Below are positions 27,593 to 39,100 of a stretch of 64,000 nucleotides of DNA, one piece after another; within the stretch, counting starts at the first letter, position 1, and every line of letters begins with the position of its first letter. The translations under genes were made by a program, and so were the position numbers. The DNA comes from Shewanella putrefaciens (GTDB taxonomy: Bacteria; Pseudomonadota; Gammaproteobacteria; Enterobacterales; Shewanellaceae), in the NCBI RefSeq assembly GCF_016406325.1, contig NZ_CP066370.1:2170001-2234000 (forward strand), read 5' to 3'. The notes under the pieces were generated by a model that was not told where the DNA came from, did no database searches, and saw only the letters and a program-made list of their open reading frames with translations.

Positions 27593-28753
27593 TTATTCGC
27601 CGTCAAGCCCTCTGATCCGTTTTATACTGCCCCAATTTTTACAAGATGGGCAATGCCAGTAAAGCGCATGTGATGGAAAACCACACTCCTTACAACGGTA
27701 ACTAGGGCGAAATTTTATTTGTTGTTCAACAAGTTGCTCTAACATAGCTAAACTTTGCTTAGCTTGTCCGTCTTCAGCTTGACGTAGGTGCATCTGCATT
27801 AGGTGTTGAAAGCCTTTCATGGTGGGATGGCGATATAGCGAATCAAGCACTATATTTTCAGCCGCTTTAATTTCATCAAGGCTGATCAAATGCTGTGCGA
27901 GAGCGACAACCACAGAGGCTCCAGCGCCTTCTGCCATAGCCCCTGCAAGTAATTCCTGATAGCCCTCTTTATCTTGGGTATCACGGTAAACTTGCTTCGC
28001 TGTCGGCAATGCATCAGCAAAGAGTTCAATATCCGCTTTTTTGAGCGCCGCTAGCATGGCTTTACATTGTGGGTAATCTTGAATATCGAGGAATTTTTTT
28101 GCAAGTGTGAGTAAGGCCCGGCCACACTTAGGATCCTGTTTAAGTGCCTGTTGTAATAGCTTAATTTTTTTGTCGTCATCATTGGTTTCATCAGCCAACT
28201 GACAATAGAAGTGAGCAATGATAGGTTTAAGCACTTGCTGGCGCTTGCGGCTTAAACGTTTTGTGATATCAATAGCTTTTTGCCACTCTTTAATTACTTG
28301 ATAAATATCAATTAATTGTGTTTCAGATTCTTCACTGTGATCATCTTGGCTTACAAGATTAATAAAGATTTCTTCAGCCCTATCATAAAATCCTGCCGCC
28401 AGATAATCTTTACCCAGCTCCATCATAGCAATGTCGCGCTGCTCATTGGTGAGTGTAGGCCTAGCAATCAAATTTTGGTGAATACGAATGGAGCGATCAA
28501 CTTCGCCACGTTTACGGAAAAGTGAACCTAAGGACAAATGAGTGTCGATAGTCTCATCGTCTACATCTAACATACTGATAAATAAATCAACCGCTTTATC
28601 CGACTCATTGGACAATAAAAAATTAAGGCCCGTGAAATAATCACGACTTAATTGCTTGCGCTGATTACTTTGATTCTGCCTTATGCTCCGCCGACCCATA
28701 TACCAACCGTAACCGGCAGCAATGGGAAGCAACAGAAAGAGGATCTCAAGCAT
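27593..28753 (-). CDS. lapB: Lipopolysaccharide assembly protein LapB
   Basis: Inner-membrane anchored TPR protein that links LPS synthesis and export and controls LpxC turnover through FtsH (known from E. coli YciM). It has 386 residues: one N-terminal membrane helix (about 3-18), tetratricopeptide repeats through the middle (typified by LGSLFRKRGEVDRSIRIH) and a C-terminal rubredoxin-type zinc knuckle CKECG...CPSCKNWG. It begins one base after the lapA stop, so the two are translationally coupled. Confidence 0.95.
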   Translation of the reverse strand: MLEILFLLLPIAAGYGWYMGRRSIRQNQSNQRKQLSRDYFTGLNFLLSNESDKAVDLFISMLDVDDETIDTHLSLGSLFRKRGEVDRSIRIHQNLIARPTLTNEQRDIAMMELGKDYLAAGFYDRAEEIFINLVSQDDHSEESETQLIDIYQVIKEWQKAIDITKRLSRKRQQVLKPIIAHFYCQLADETNDDDKKIKLLQQALKQDPKCGRALLTLAKKFLDIQDYPQCKAMLAALKKADIELFADALPTAKQVYRDTQDKEGYQELLAGAMAEGAGASVVVALAQHLISLDEIKAAENIVLDSLYRHPTMKGFQHLMQMHLRQAEDGQAKQSLAMLEQLVEQQIKFRPSYRCKECGFPSHALYWHCPSCKNWGSIKRIRGLDGE

Positions 28754-28754
28754 A

Positions 28755-29030
28755 TTAGGCGTCTACATCCTGAGGGGTTTTGGCAAGTTGGGCATTTAGT
28801 TTCTTTTGGGTCATAGCTAAAGCAAGTTTAAGTCTGACAATATAATAGCAAGCAAATAACCAACTCAGCATAAAGCCAGCAAAGAAAACGATTGCCAATA
28901 CCACAGGTAAACGATACTCACCTTGAGCCACAAAGTAGCTTATTGTCACCACTTGTTCATTACGCGCGCCGAAGATCAGCGCCAAAATAAATAATAATGC
29001 CACTAGGACAGTCACTAGAAATGATTTCAC
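28755..29030 (-). CDS. lapA: Lipopolysaccharide assembly protein LapA
   Basis: A 91-residue inner-membrane protein with two hydrophobic segments (about 4-21 and 42-65) and a short coiled-coil tail. This matches LapA (YciS), the partner of LapB. The start is GTG, with GGAG six bases before it. It sits between ihfB and lapB as in E. coli. Confidence 0.93.
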   Translation of the reverse strand: MKSFLVTVLVALLFILALIFGARNEQVVTISYFVAQGEYRLPVVLAIVFFAGFMLSWLFACYYIVRLKLALAMTQKKLNAQLAKTPQDVDA

Positions 29031-29112
29031 GCTGTACTCCCTAAACGCGTTTCAATTTTATGATTATCCAAGAAATTCACTAAGCTGACCAGCATTGCCT
29101 TACATTAGATAC

Positions 29113-29134
29113 AAAAAAGCCTCCATAAGGAGGC
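29113..29134 (-). terminator. Terminator after ihfB
   Basis: Stem GCCTCC / GGAGGC with loop ATAA. Six A on the plus side make the U tract of the minus-strand transcript. Confidence 0.88.
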
Positions 29135-29152
29135 CTTTTACTATGCGGTCAA

Positions 29153-29440
29153 TCACACATTAACGGCGTCAACACGCTCGCGCAGTTCTTTGCCTGGCTT
29201 AAAGTGCGGGACGTATTTGCCTTCCAATTCAACTGATGAACCAGTTTTTGGATTGCGGCCAGTACGCGGCGCACGATAATGAAGCGAGAAACTACCAAAG
29301 CCACGGATCTCGATACGATCTCCGCTTTCTAATGTTGTCGCCATTTGCTCCAACATTTCTTTGATTGCACTTTCAACTTCCTTCGCCGACAGCTGCGACT
29401 GCCTGGTGGCGAGTTTTTCGATCAGTTCGGATTTTGTCAT
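29153..29440 (-). CDS. ihfB: Integration host factor subunit beta
   Basis: DNA-bending nucleoid protein that pairs with IhfA. The 95 residues start [14 protein letters not shown] and contain the signature [18 protein letters not shown] that intercalates DNA. Gene order rpsA-ihfB-lapA is the conserved gammaproteobacterial one. Its own terminator follows, but read-through to lapA is possible. Confidence 0.97.
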   Translation of the reverse strand: MTKSELIEKLATRQSQLSAKEVESAIKEMLEQMATTLESGDRIEIRGFGSFSLHYRAPRTGRNPKTGSSVELEGKYVPHFKPGKELRERVDAVNV

Positions 29441-29515
29441 CCTAGCTATCCCCTATTATCAAGCCAAACACAGTCACCTATAAAGGGTGGCGAACCACCC
29501 TCTAACAACAGGCGA

Positions 29516-31183
29516 TTATTTGCGAGCTGCTTTAAACGCTTCAGCCATAGCATTACTAATAACAGCGTCTTCTTGTTTATTCAAGGTCGCCATTACTTCT
29601 TTCTCTTCAGCTTCGTCTTTCGCTTTGATTGACAGGCTGATAGAGCGGTTCTTACGGTCAACACCCATGAACTTAGCTTCGATTGCATCACCTACATTGT
29701 AGACAGTAGATGCATCTTCGATGCGCTCACGGCTGATGTCAGCTACACGGATGTAACCTTCAACAGTGTCAGCCAGTTCAACAGTGACACCTTTAGCATC
29801 AACAGCAGAAACAGTACCGTGTACGATAGTACCTTTCTTCTTATCAGCTAAGTAAGCGTTGAATGGATCGTCTTCAGTTTGTTTAACACCTAAGCTGATG
29901 CGCTCACGCTCTGGGTCAACAGACAGAACCACTGCGTGGATTTCGTCGCCTTTCTTGTATTCAGAAACTGCGTCTTCGCCAGTACCGTTCCAAGAAATGT
30001 CAGACAAGTGAACTAGGCCATCGATACCGCCGTCAAGACCGATAAAGATACCGAAGTCAGTGATTGACTTGATCTTACCAGAAACCTTGTCGCCTTTGTT
30101 GTAACGAGTTGCGAAGTCATCCCATGGGTTGGTCTTACATTGTTTCAGACCAAGAGAGATACGACGACGCTCTTCATCGATGTCCAGAACCAGAACTTCA
30201 ACTTCATCACCTAAGTTAACCACTTTAGATGGGTGAATGTTCTTGTTAGTCCAATCCATTTCAGAAACGTGAACCAGACCTTCAACGCCTTCTTCGATTT
30301 CGACGAAGCAACCGTAGTCAGTTAGGTTAGTTACGCGACCAGTTAAACGTGTGTTTTCTGGGTAGCGTTTGCTGATTTCTAACCATGGATCTTCGCCAAG
30401 TTGTTTCAGACCTAGAGACACACGAGTGCGCTCACGATCGTACTTCAGTACTTTAACGTTGATTTCATCGCCAACATTGACGATTTCAGATGGATGTTTA
30501 ACACGTTTCCACGCCATATCAGTGATATGTAATAGACCGTCAACGCCACCTAAATCTACGAATGCACCGTAGTCAGTCAGGTTCTTAACGATACCTTTAA
30601 CTGCTTGACCTTCTTGCAGGTTTTCTAACAGTGCATCACGCTCAGCGCTGCTTTCTGATTCGATAACTGCACGACGAGAAACAACAACGTTGTTACGCTT
30701 CTGGTCTAGTTTGATAACTTTGAATTCTAATTCTTTGTACTCTAAGTGAGCGGTGTCGCGAACTGGGCGCACGTCAACTAGAGAACCTGGTAAGAAGGCA
30801 CGGATACCGTTTAATTCAACAGTGAAACCGCCTTTCACTTTACCATTGATGATACCGATTACAGTTTCAGCATCTTCGTAAGCTTTTTCCAGAACGATCC
30901 AAGCTTCATGACGTTTCGCTTTTTCGCGAGACAATTGAGTCTCACCGAAGCCGTCTTCAACAGAGTCAAGAGCTACGTCAACTTCATCACCAACTTGAAT
31001 TTCTAAAACGCCTTGGGCGTTTTTGAATTGCTCAGCTGGGATTGGGCTTTCAGACTTCAGACCTGCGTCAACAAGGACCATACCGTTTTCGATAGCAACA
31101 ACAGTACCACGAACGATAGAACCTGGACGGAATTCCAGAGTTTGAAGGGATTGTTCAAATAGATCAGCAAAAGATTCAGTCAT
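29516..31183 (-). CDS. rpsA: 30S ribosomal protein S1
   Basis: Largest ribosomal protein, which binds mRNA and unfolds it at the ribosome. The 555 residues form six S1 (OB-fold) repeats, each visible by a phrase such as [18 protein letters not shown], and the protein begins [14 protein letters not shown]. It sits between cmk and ihfB as in E. coli. In E. coli S1 represses its own translation through its leader; I see no decisive structure here. Confidence 0.97.
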   Translation of the reverse strand: MTESFADLFEQSLQTLEFRPGSIVRGTVVAIENGMVLVDAGLKSESPIPAEQFKNAQGVLEIQVGDEVDVALDSVEDGFGETQLSREKAKRHEAWIVLEKAYEDAETVIGIINGKVKGGFTVELNGIRAFLPGSLVDVRPVRDTAHLEYKELEFKVIKLDQKRNNVVVSRRAVIESESSAERDALLENLQEGQAVKGIVKNLTDYGAFVDLGGVDGLLHITDMAWKRVKHPSEIVNVGDEINVKVLKYDRERTRVSLGLKQLGEDPWLEISKRYPENTRLTGRVTNLTDYGCFVEIEEGVEGLVHVSEMDWTNKNIHPSKVVNLGDEVEVLVLDIDEERRRISLGLKQCKTNPWDDFATRYNKGDKVSGKIKSITDFGIFIGLDGGIDGLVHLSDISWNGTGEDAVSEYKKGDEIHAVVLSVDPERERISLGVKQTEDDPFNAYLADKKKGTIVHGTVSAVDAKGVTVELADTVEGYIRVADISRERIEDASTVYNVGDAIEAKFMGVDRKNRSISLSIKAKDEAEEKEVMATLNKQEDAVISNAMAEAFKAARK

Positions 31184-31286
31184 GTTTTAGGTTACTTTAT
31201 TTAATAAACCACTGTCAGTCCTAGACGTGGAGTCAGTCTAATTATCCGTATCATCCTTAATACGAATACCTATCCAGTGGGCTAAC

Positions 31287-31979
31287 TTAGTTAGCGCTGG
31301 ATAACTTTTCGTTGATGTGCTTGAGCGCAAGCTCAAGTACTTCATCTATACCTTTTCCGCTAGTATCGATAACAAACGCATCCTCAGCGGGGACTAAAGG
31401 AGCCACCGGACGATTCATATCACGTTCATCACGTTCGATAATTTCACTTAAAAGGCGCTCGATATTAACATCGAAGCCCTTGTCCTGCAACTGATTATAG
31501 CGTCTTTGAGCACGCTCCTCGGTTGAGGCTGTTAAATATAATTTTGCCGGTGCCGTAGGGAAAACAACCGTTCCCATATCACGACCATCGGCAATTAATC
31601 CTGGGGCAGTTCTAAAGGCGCGTTGGCGACGTAATAAAGCTTCCCTTACTCTAGGAAATGCCGCGACTTTAGATGCCGCATTTGAGCACTCTTGAGTACG
31701 AATATCCGTGGTGACATCTTCACCTTCTAATATCACTTGAACGGGATCTTTATCATTGCCTGTTAAAAATTTCACATCAAGATGTGCAGCTAACAGCGTG
31801 ATCGATTCTTCATTTTCCAGTTCAACGTCGTGATGAATGGCAGCAAGCGCAAGAACTCGATAAATAGCACCACTATCAAGCAGTTGCCAGCCTAGATGCT
31901 GAGCCAATAACTGACTAATTGTACCTTTACCAGCACCACTTGGGCCGTCGATTGTGACTACAGGAGCCCGTTCAGACAT
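31287..31979 (-). CDS. cmk: Cytidylate kinase
   Basis: Phosphorylates CMP and dCMP with ATP. The 230 residues include the P-loop GPSGAGKGT near residue 13, the nucleotide-binding SGAIYR and the [12 protein letters not shown] segment. GGAGG lies five bases before the ATG. It follows aroA and precedes rpsA, the conserved order. Confidence 0.96.
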   Translation of the reverse strand: MSERAPVVTIDGPSGAGKGTISQLLAQHLGWQLLDSGAIYRVLALAAIHHDVELENEESITLLAAHLDVKFLTGNDKDPVQVILEGEDVTTDIRTQECSNAASKVAAFPRVREALLRRQRAFRTAPGLIADGRDMGTVVFPTAPAKLYLTASTEERAQRRYNQLQDKGFDVNIERLLSEIIERDERDMNRPVAPLVPAEDAFVIDTSGKGIDEVLELALKHINEKLSSAN

Positions 31980-32164
31980 ACATTCCTCCGCAAAAAATAA
32001 TCATCATCCGTGAGTTCATCATGTGAGCCCCGAAAATGAGCGCGCCGCATTGTACAATAAAAGACAAACAAAATCCGTTGATTTTTTGTGAAGATTAGAA
32101 GCCGCGCAAACACGGCTTGCTATTCTTGACATCGATTATTGTAACCATGGCGAAACCCAAAAAC

Positions 32165-33445
32165 TTAACCTTGCAAGCTCGCAAACTGCTTAAAGTAGTC
32201 AGGGAATGTTTTGGAAGTACAGTCAGGATCATTGATGGTGATACCGCAATCGGCAAATGCCAACATAGAAAAGCACATGGCCATGCGATGATCGTTGTAG
32301 GTATCGATTTCAGCGGTGTTAATCGCCGCCGGTGGAGTGATTTTAATGTAATCATTGCCCTCTTCAACTTCGGCGCCCACTTTGCGTAATTCGGTCGCCA
32401 TGGCCGCTAACCGGTCGGTTTCTTTAATGCGCCAGTTGTAGATATTGCGAATAACCGTCGTGCCTTTAGCAAATAACGCAGCAGTTGCAATGGTCATGGC
32501 CGCATCGGGAATATGGTTCATGTCTAAGTCGACGGCCGTTAATGGTGAGCCGCGGGCGATAATATAGTCATCGCCCCACTCGATATCGGCGCCCATTTTT
32601 TCGAGCACATCGGCAAATTTCACATCGCCTTGGATACTCAAACGGCCCACACCAGTGACTTTGACTTCGCCGCCCTTAATCGCCCCTGCCGCGAGGAAAT
32701 ACGATGCCGATGACGCATCGCCTTCTACCAGTACTTTACCCGGTGATATATAACGCTGGCCTGCAACAATCTCAAAACGGGCATAATCATGGTTAATGAC
32801 GTTAACGCCAAACTGCGCCATCAAGGCAATAGTGATATCGATATAAGGCTTAGAGACTAACTCGCCTTTGACATGGATATTGACGCTGCCCTTGGCAAGC
32901 GGCGCTACCATCAACAAAGCCGTTAAAAACTGGCTCGATAAATCGCCTGCGATTTCGACATCGCCGCCATTAAGGCCAGTGGCATTAATCGTCAGTGGCG
33001 GGAAACCGTCATTTTTAAGGTAAACGACATTGGCACCGAGTTGCCTTAAGGCATCGACTAAATCGCCAATCGGACGCTCTTCCATACGTGGTTCGCCCGT
33101 GAGGGTAAATTCACCTTGGCCTAAGGTTAAGGCGGCGCATAAGGGGCGCATTGCGGTACCCGCATTGCCTAAAAACAATTCCTGTGCGGATGCAGAGGAA
33201 ATCACACCACCTAAACCATCGAGTTCACACACGGTATTGTTTTGCGATAAACGGTAGTTCACCCCTAACTGCTTGAGGGAGGCCAACATGTGGCGGATAT
33301 CATCTGAGTCGAGCAGATTGGTGAGCGTGGTCGTACCTTGGGCTAAGGTGGCCAATAATAAGGCTCGATTTGAAATACTTTTTGAGCCCGGAATATTGAT
33401 TTCACCGCGGACTTGCACAACAGGTTCAAGACGTAATTGCTTCAT
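32165..33445 (-). CDS. aroA: 3-phosphoshikimate 1-carboxyvinyltransferase (EPSP synthase)
   Basis: Sixth step of the shikimate pathway, joining phosphoenolpyruvate to shikimate-3-phosphate. The 426 residues carry the class I signatures: [18 protein letters not shown] near residue 20, [15 protein letters not shown] near residue 92, and the late [19 protein letters not shown]. It is the first gene of the run toward pyrF. The serC gene that precedes aroA in E. coli is not here; a divergent aminotransferase takes that place. Confidence 0.97.
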   Translation of the reverse strand: MKQLRLEPVVQVRGEINIPGSKSISNRALLLATLAQGTTTLTNLLDSDDIRHMLASLKQLGVNYRLSQNNTVCELDGLGGVISSASAQELFLGNAGTAMRPLCAALTLGQGEFTLTGEPRMEERPIGDLVDALRQLGANVVYLKNDGFPPLTINATGLNGGDVEIAGDLSSQFLTALLMVAPLAKGSVNIHVKGELVSKPYIDITIALMAQFGVNVINHDYARFEIVAGQRYISPGKVLVEGDASSASYFLAAGAIKGGEVKVTGVGRLSIQGDVKFADVLEKMGADIEWGDDYIIARGSPLTAVDLDMNHIPDAAMTIATAALFAKGTTVIRNIYNWRIKETDRLAAMATELRKVGAEVEEGNDYIKITPPAAINTAEIDTYNDHRMAMCFSMLAFADCGITINDPDCTSKTFPDYFKQFASLQG

Positions 33446-33880
33446 GAATAAATCTTCTTTCTCTCTAGGGCGTCATCATCACGATCACGCGGACTGAATA
33501 CGCAAAATGGCAACTTCACGCTACAGCGCGTCAAGTTAAGATTACAAATAAAAGGAGATTGGGGCCTTGTTGGTGCTTCGTCGTTATAAAATTACCGATT
33601 GTCGCTAAGGATTCAACCGTTTTTTCGAGAAAAATGGCATTTTGGTCCGATTATTTGCTGAGAACAGTGTAAAAATAACAAAAACGCAAAATTTAAGCGG
33701 TTAATTTATGATTTAACCGTATTTTTGGCAGGCTTTTTTGCCAAGATAACTGGCGTGTAATCACAGTTTTCACTTTAATTACTTTACCTTTCCGCGCTAT
33801 TCTACCCTCCAAACGATAAATAACGCATATCTGATACGAACAATCACGTTTGCACTATAACCAGAAAGGTAGATGGAGCT
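33446..33880. other. Regulatory region between aroA and aspC
   Basis: About 435 bases between divergent genes. A hairpin CGGTTAA / TTAACCG (33698-33719) followed by TATTTTT looks like a plus-strand terminator with no visible gene in front of it, so a short RNA or an attenuator is possible. I looked for TyrR boxes and found no convincing one. Confidence 0.4.
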
Positions 33881-35071
33881 ATGTTTAACTCACTCATCGC
33901 AATGCCAGCGGACCCCATCCTTGGCTTGTTAACTCAGTACCGCGAAGACTCTCACCCACAAAAAGTGGATTTAGGGGTGGGCGTTTATAAAGATCCTACC
34001 GGCGTTACCCCTATTCTAAGCTGCGTGAAAAAAGCGGAAAAATTCCGTCTCGATACCGAAACCACTAAAGTGTATATCGGCCCAACAGGCTCACCACAAT
34101 TCAACACCTTGGTGACGGAATTAGCCTTTGGTGCAGGCCACAGTGCCATTATCGCTAATCGCATCCGCACCGTTTCTACACCCGGTGGTACAGGCGCGCT
34201 ACGCGTTGCAGGTGACTTTATCAAACGCTGCAACCCGAATGCGGTGTTATGGGTGAGTGACCCGACTTGGGCAAACCATATCGGTTTGTTCGAAGCCGCT
34301 GGCATTACCGTTAAAACGTATCCGTATTATGACTACGATAGCAAATCATTGAAATTTGATGAGATGCTCGCTGCATTATCGCAAGTGAGTCCTGATGATG
34401 TGGTGTTATTCCACGCCTGTTGCCATAACCCTAGCGGAATGGATTTCACCACAGAACAATGGGATAAAGTGGTTGCCCTGACAAAAGATCAAGGCTTTAC
34501 ACCACTGATTGACATGGCCTACCAAGGCTTTGGTGATGGTGTGGATATTGATGCCTACGGCGTACGCCAAATGGCGGCAGCGGTCGATAATATGATCCTG
34601 TGTAGCTCATGCTCGAAAAACTTCGGTTTATACCGTGAGCGTATCGGTTCCTGTTCTGTGATTGCTAAAGATGCCAATACCGCCAATATAGCGCAATCGG
34701 TACTGCTTTATGTGGTTCGCTGCCTCTACTCTATGCCACCAGCTCACGGCGCGGCGATTGTTGAGACGATTTTAGGATCAAAAGAATTAACCCAAGAATG
34801 GCTTGATGAGCTGAAAGTGATGCGCGATCGCATCAATGGCAACCGTGCCATTTTAGTGGATAAACTTAAAGCCAATGGCGTAAACCGTGACTTTAGCTTT
34901 ATCGCCCGCCAAAAAGGCATGTTCTCTTTCCTTGGGGTGGATCCAGAGCAAGTGGCACGCCTACAAAAAGAATTCAGCATCTATATGGTAGGTTCAAGCC
35001 GCATCAGTATTGCTGGGATAAGCGAAGATAATGTCGACTATTTAGCACAATCGATTGCAAAGGTTATTTAA
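33881..35071 (+). CDS. Aromatic/aspartate aminotransferase
   Basis: PLP-dependent aminotransferase of the AspC/TyrB type, 396 residues, cytoplasmic. Features: MPADPILGL at the start, STPGGTGALRVA near residue 105, HACCHNPSGMD, and SSCSKNFGLYRERIG containing the PLP lysine (about 246). It transfers amino groups between 2-oxoglutarate and aspartate or aromatic amino acids. The sequence cannot separate the two, though the setting beside aroA favours an aromatic role. It is divergent from aroA. Confidence 0.9.
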   Translation: MFNSLIAMPADPILGLLTQYREDSHPQKVDLGVGVYKDPTGVTPILSCVKKAEKFRLDTETTKVYIGPTGSPQFNTLVTELAFGAGHSAIIANRIRTVSTPGGTGALRVAGDFIKRCNPNAVLWVSDPTWANHIGLFEAAGITVKTYPYYDYDSKSLKFDEMLAALSQVSPDDVVLFHACCHNPSGMDFTTEQWDKVVALTKDQGFTPLIDMAYQGFGDGVDIDAYGVRQMAAAVDNMILCSSCSKNFGLYRERIGSCSVIAKDANTANIAQSVLLYVVRCLYSMPPAHGAAIVETILGSKELTQEWLDELKVMRDRINGNRAILVDKLKANGVNRDFSFIARQKGMFSFLGVDPEQVARLQKEFSIYMVGSSRISIAGISEDNVDYLAQSIAKVI

Positions 35072-35084
35072 ATCTATATCCAAA

Positions 35085-35115
35085 GCTGCATTCCTCTCTG
35101 TAAAAGGAATGCAGC
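35085..35115. terminator. Hairpin between convergent aspC-type gene and lactonase
   Basis: Perfect 11-base stem GCTGCATTCCT / AGGAATGCAGC with a nine-base loop and no T tract. It is a probable stop or stability element at the edge of the arabinose locus. Confidence 0.6.
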
Positions 35116-35118
35116 AAC

Positions 35119-36027
35119 CTACCATTTAGCAACGCGATACAAAGGTTGTGATTTTACGCCACTGATACTCTGTAATTGATAAATAAAAACATCACCTGCA
35201 TGGGGCTCTTTGATCAATTGCTCATCACTGAGTGAATGTTTTGCGCTGGTAATAATCAGCCAATCAAGCTTTGGCCCACCAAAAGCAATACTGGTTGGAT
35301 TAGTAACGGGCAGTGGCAGGATTAAGTCTATATATCCCTCTGGGTGATAGCGAACCACTTGGCCGCCACCCCATTGTGCATTCCAAATAAATCCTGCGGC
35401 ATCAACTTCAGAACCGTCAGGGAAAAAATGCTGATTGGTGTTAATAAATGATCGCTTGTTACTCACTGTGCCAGCGATAGGATCAAAATCGTACTGATAT
35501 ATTTCATGTTTTGGTGAATCAGCATGATACATAGTCAAACCATCTGGGCTCCAACAAAGTCCATTTGAAATACAAAGTTCATCTAACACTTTTACACATT
35601 GCCTTTGGTTATCAATGCAATAAAGTGCAGCCTTCTGACCTACTGAATGGGGAGCCTCTATCATAGTACCCGCCCAAAATCGCCCTTGCCTATCGACTCG
35701 TCCATCGTTAAATCGGTTGCCAATAATATTCAGCTCTGGTGTTGCAAGCCATTGAACCTCTGATGTGTGAAGATGAAATAAAGCAATGCCCCGATCAAAC
35801 GCCACGATAAGCTGATCTGGATTGTCGGTAAGACTAAATGAACCTACACGATAGGGCATCGGTATTTTGCACAGTGTTTGAGACTCAATTTGATAGTTGT
35901 AAATCAAAGCAGATTCGATATCGGTCCACCAAATGGATTGAGTTTTATCATCCCATATCACACCTTCCCCAAGGGTATTTGCCACAGGGATAGTCATTAA
36001 TAATTTACCAACACTTAACTTAGCCAT
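35119..36027 (-). CDS. SMP-30/gluconolactonase-family sugar lactonase (probable L-arabinolactonase)
   Basis: Predicted to open L-arabino-1,4-lactone to L-arabonate. It has 302 residues with a six-bladed propeller of the SMP-30 family. Metal-site segments are visible: LGEGVIWDD (Glu), GNRFNDGRVD (Asn), CISNGLCWSPDG and PDGSEVDAAGFIWNAQWGGG (Asp). I chose the ATG at 36025-36027; a TTG two codons upstream is the alternative. In this locus a dehydrogenase and a sugar-acid dehydratase supply the steps before and after, so a lactonase fits. The precise substrate is inferred from context. Confidence 0.82.
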   Translation of the reverse strand: MAKLSVGKLLMTIPVANTLGEGVIWDDKTQSIWWTDIESALIYNYQIESQTLCKIPMPYRVGSFSLTDNPDQLIVAFDRGIALFHLHTSEVQWLATPELNIIGNRFNDGRVDRQGRFWAGTMIEAPHSVGQKAALYCIDNQRQCVKVLDELCISNGLCWSPDGLTMYHADSPKHEIYQYDFDPIAGTVSNKRSFINTNQHFFPDGSEVDAAGFIWNAQWGGGQVVRYHPEGYIDLILPLPVTNPTSIAFGGPKLDWLIITSAKHSLSDEQLIKEPHAGDVFIYQLQSISGVKSQPLYRVAKW

Positions 36028-36135
36028 AACCAACTTAGGTCGTTTGAAGTGCCGTTATCTTTCAACATATGCTGATATTAATCAATGTTGCAGCACATAA
36101 TGAAATTGAGACGTTATATTGTGACTGTAAACAAA

Positions 36136-36157
36136 AAAGCACTCTTTCGAGTGCTTT
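36136..36157 (-). terminator. Terminator of the large endo-arabinanase gene
   Basis: Stem AAAGCACTC / GAGTGCTTT with loop TTTC. The A run before it gives a U tract on the minus strand. Confidence 0.88.
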
Positions 36158-36188
36158 CAACTTGACATCAATTTGTTAACAATAAGGA

Positions 36189-39100
36189 TTACTTAGATTC
36201 ATCAAATAATTCTTTTACGTCTTGCTCGGTGACAACTTCATCGTAGAATTTAATCTCATCAATAGATCCGCTAAATGGAACATCCCAGAAGTTAACGCCA
36301 ACAGCAAATTTCGTGGTTGGTGCCGAGAACACATTAGGGAAATTAGCACCAGTAAACATCAGGTTACCATTAACGTATACCTTAACATCACCCGCATTGA
36401 CAGTGTAAACCATATGCGACCACTGATCTTTAGGCATCACATAACCTGTTCTGCCATCATACCAAGCTTCACCCGACCAGAGTACCAAACGCTCATAATC
36501 GTTTTGACCACCAGGTAATATACTGGTCCAACTCGAGGTACTCGCATAAGCAAACAGTGCTGTGGTGTATTTATTGAGTACTTTGGGATTGAGCCAGAGT
36601 GATACGGAATAAGTATTGTCTTTAATCAGGTTATTCGGTAATTCAATACCTGAAGCCCCATCAAACACCGCGGCCTTACCCACAGCACCTGCGGCATAAC
36701 TAATCGTCCCTCCGGTCGTACCAATCAACTTACCTACTACATTACCTGCACCAAAGTTTGCAGTGCTGTCGATAAGATTATCTTCAAAACTATAAACTGC
36801 GATAGGTGTTGGTGGTGCTTTTGATTTTACGGTAGCAGTAAAGACTTTAGTTTGTGTCGCTTGACCAAGTTTAAGTGTTGCCGTGAGAGTGACCACTTTA
36901 TCGGTTTCATCTCGACTCGGCTGATTAACTCCACCTTTATGATCAATCGTGGTTGGATCCGATGATGCCCAAGTTATTGCTGCAGCATAAGGGCCAGTCA
37001 CAGGTAAAATTAAGTCTTTACGCACTGCAGTTAAATCACCTAGGTCAAGAATATCAACCGCAGAAGCCAGTAGTTCGCTATCTGGCAACTTATCGATGTC
37101 TAGTGCTTTGACTTCTTCAGCCGTTAATGCCGCTTCATATACCTTAAGTTCATCAAGTAAACCGTTATAGGGAATATCCCAATAGTTAACCCCTAGGGCA
37201 AATACCCCTTCATTACCTGTAAAGAAATCAGCGAGATTACCTTGGCTAAATTTCTCAATGCCATTGATATAGACATTCACTAAACCATTTTTCACCGAAA
37301 AAGCTAAGTGAGACCACGTATTTTCAGCAATACGTTCACCCGTTACGCCATTAAACCAAGCGGAACCATTGCTCCAGAACATGGCATTGCCGTCCCAACC
37401 TTGGGGTAACATACTGATCCACGAATTGGAAAACTTACTGCCATCTTCAGCAGCTTGTTCATTTACAGCACCAAAAAATGCGGTAGTAAATTGTGTTATT
37501 ACACTAGGATTTGCCCAAAACGATACAGTGTACTCATAGCTTGAGATAATACCGCTCGGGAGCAATACACCGTGTGCACCATCGAGGGAAAGCGCTTGCC
37601 CCTCAAGACCAATGCTATAACCAACTGACTCTGCAGGTTTAAATATCCGATCACCCGTAGGTTGACCTGCAGCAAATAACCCCAAAGTATCATTTAGATT
37701 ATTTTCAAAGCGATAATATGCAATACGGTTATAGGCTTTTCTCGCGTAGACAGTCACTTGGAAAGTTTTAGTCACTTTTTTACCGTTTACCATCACAGTC
37801 GCTGTTAAGGTGATGACCTTATCGCCTTCCCCTGCATTGGGCCTAATAATGGTTCCATCGGTACGGATCACGCCCTCATCACTTGAAACCCAATTAATGG
37901 TTGCACCATGCGTACCTTCAGTGGGTAAAAGAATTGAATCTGTTGTCGCTTCCGAAACAACACTAATCCCATTAACGGTATCCGTTAATATTTGATCTGT
38001 GGTTTTATCTGCTAATTTTGTGCCCCAAATACTGACACCGTCACTGGACATCGCACTAAATGTGGGCATTAACTTCGCTTGGTTTGGATCCCATTGCCAT
38101 GCTAATACCCCTTCAAATGTGCCTAAGTCATCAAGGGTTAACGTGATGTGGCTATCATCTGTTTGTACATAAGTTCCTGTGACATCGCCAGTAATCGCAC
38201 CTTTATTGGTCCAAGTTCTTTTTAACTGAATATGAACAGATTTATGTGGTTTAGTATTAATGTCTTTTGCATGGTTAATAAATTTATAAGCGCCTTGAAT
38301 ATCCAATTCATCGACAATGTTTTCCCCATTTATAGCGGCATAACGTTGTGGAGATGCAACTAACCAGCCATCACTATTCATAAACATTTCATGCACTCGA
38401 ACACTATGTCCTTCACCTGTTTCAGGGAAGCGAGTGTGGAATACTAAGAAATATTTTCCCGTATTTGCATCATAAAAAGCAGAATTATGCCCTGGTGACA
38501 TATAGCCGATATCAGTTCCTACATCTCCTGGATGGGCATCAAATAGAAAACTGCCCATTAATTTCGCACCATAGGGCGCTATCATCTCTGCGTTGCCCGT
38601 CACATCAATCATATCCTTGCCAGAAGCATCGACATAAGGGCCATTTGGTGTTTTAGCGCGCGCAATACGAATGTTATAACCATCATTTTGCTCATAGCCA
38701 CCAAATGAGGTAAACATATAATAATATTCAGATTTAGGGCTATAGATAACGTAAGAGCCTTCAATCGGACTATAATCACCGCCCATGATCTTAGTGCCAT
38801 ACCCTTGGCCATCAAGGGGTTTACCTGTTGTCGGATCGAGCTGCAATACCCAAATACCACCCGAATACGAACCATAGGTCATCCAAAGTCCACCATCTTT
38901 ATCGTAGAAAATGGCAGGATCGATAGCATTAGGATCGGTATATCCACTGTAGTCTTTACCATTAACTCCTGGGTTCTCGGCACCCTCATGCCCAGATTTT
39001 AGGAATAAACCTTGGTTAACATAAGGCCCCATAATCTTGTCAGACGTCGCCACCCCGAGGTAGGAGCGGGAAACACAATCCGATTCAACAGGCCCTGCAC

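Noticed and set aside
32117..32389. 90-codon frames on both strands over the aroA 3' end
   Set aside because: They are antisense or out-of-frame shadows of aroA.
33660..33790. TyrR boxes before the aromatic aminotransferase
   Set aside because: TGTAAA-like strings occur, but none has the symmetric partner at the required spacing.
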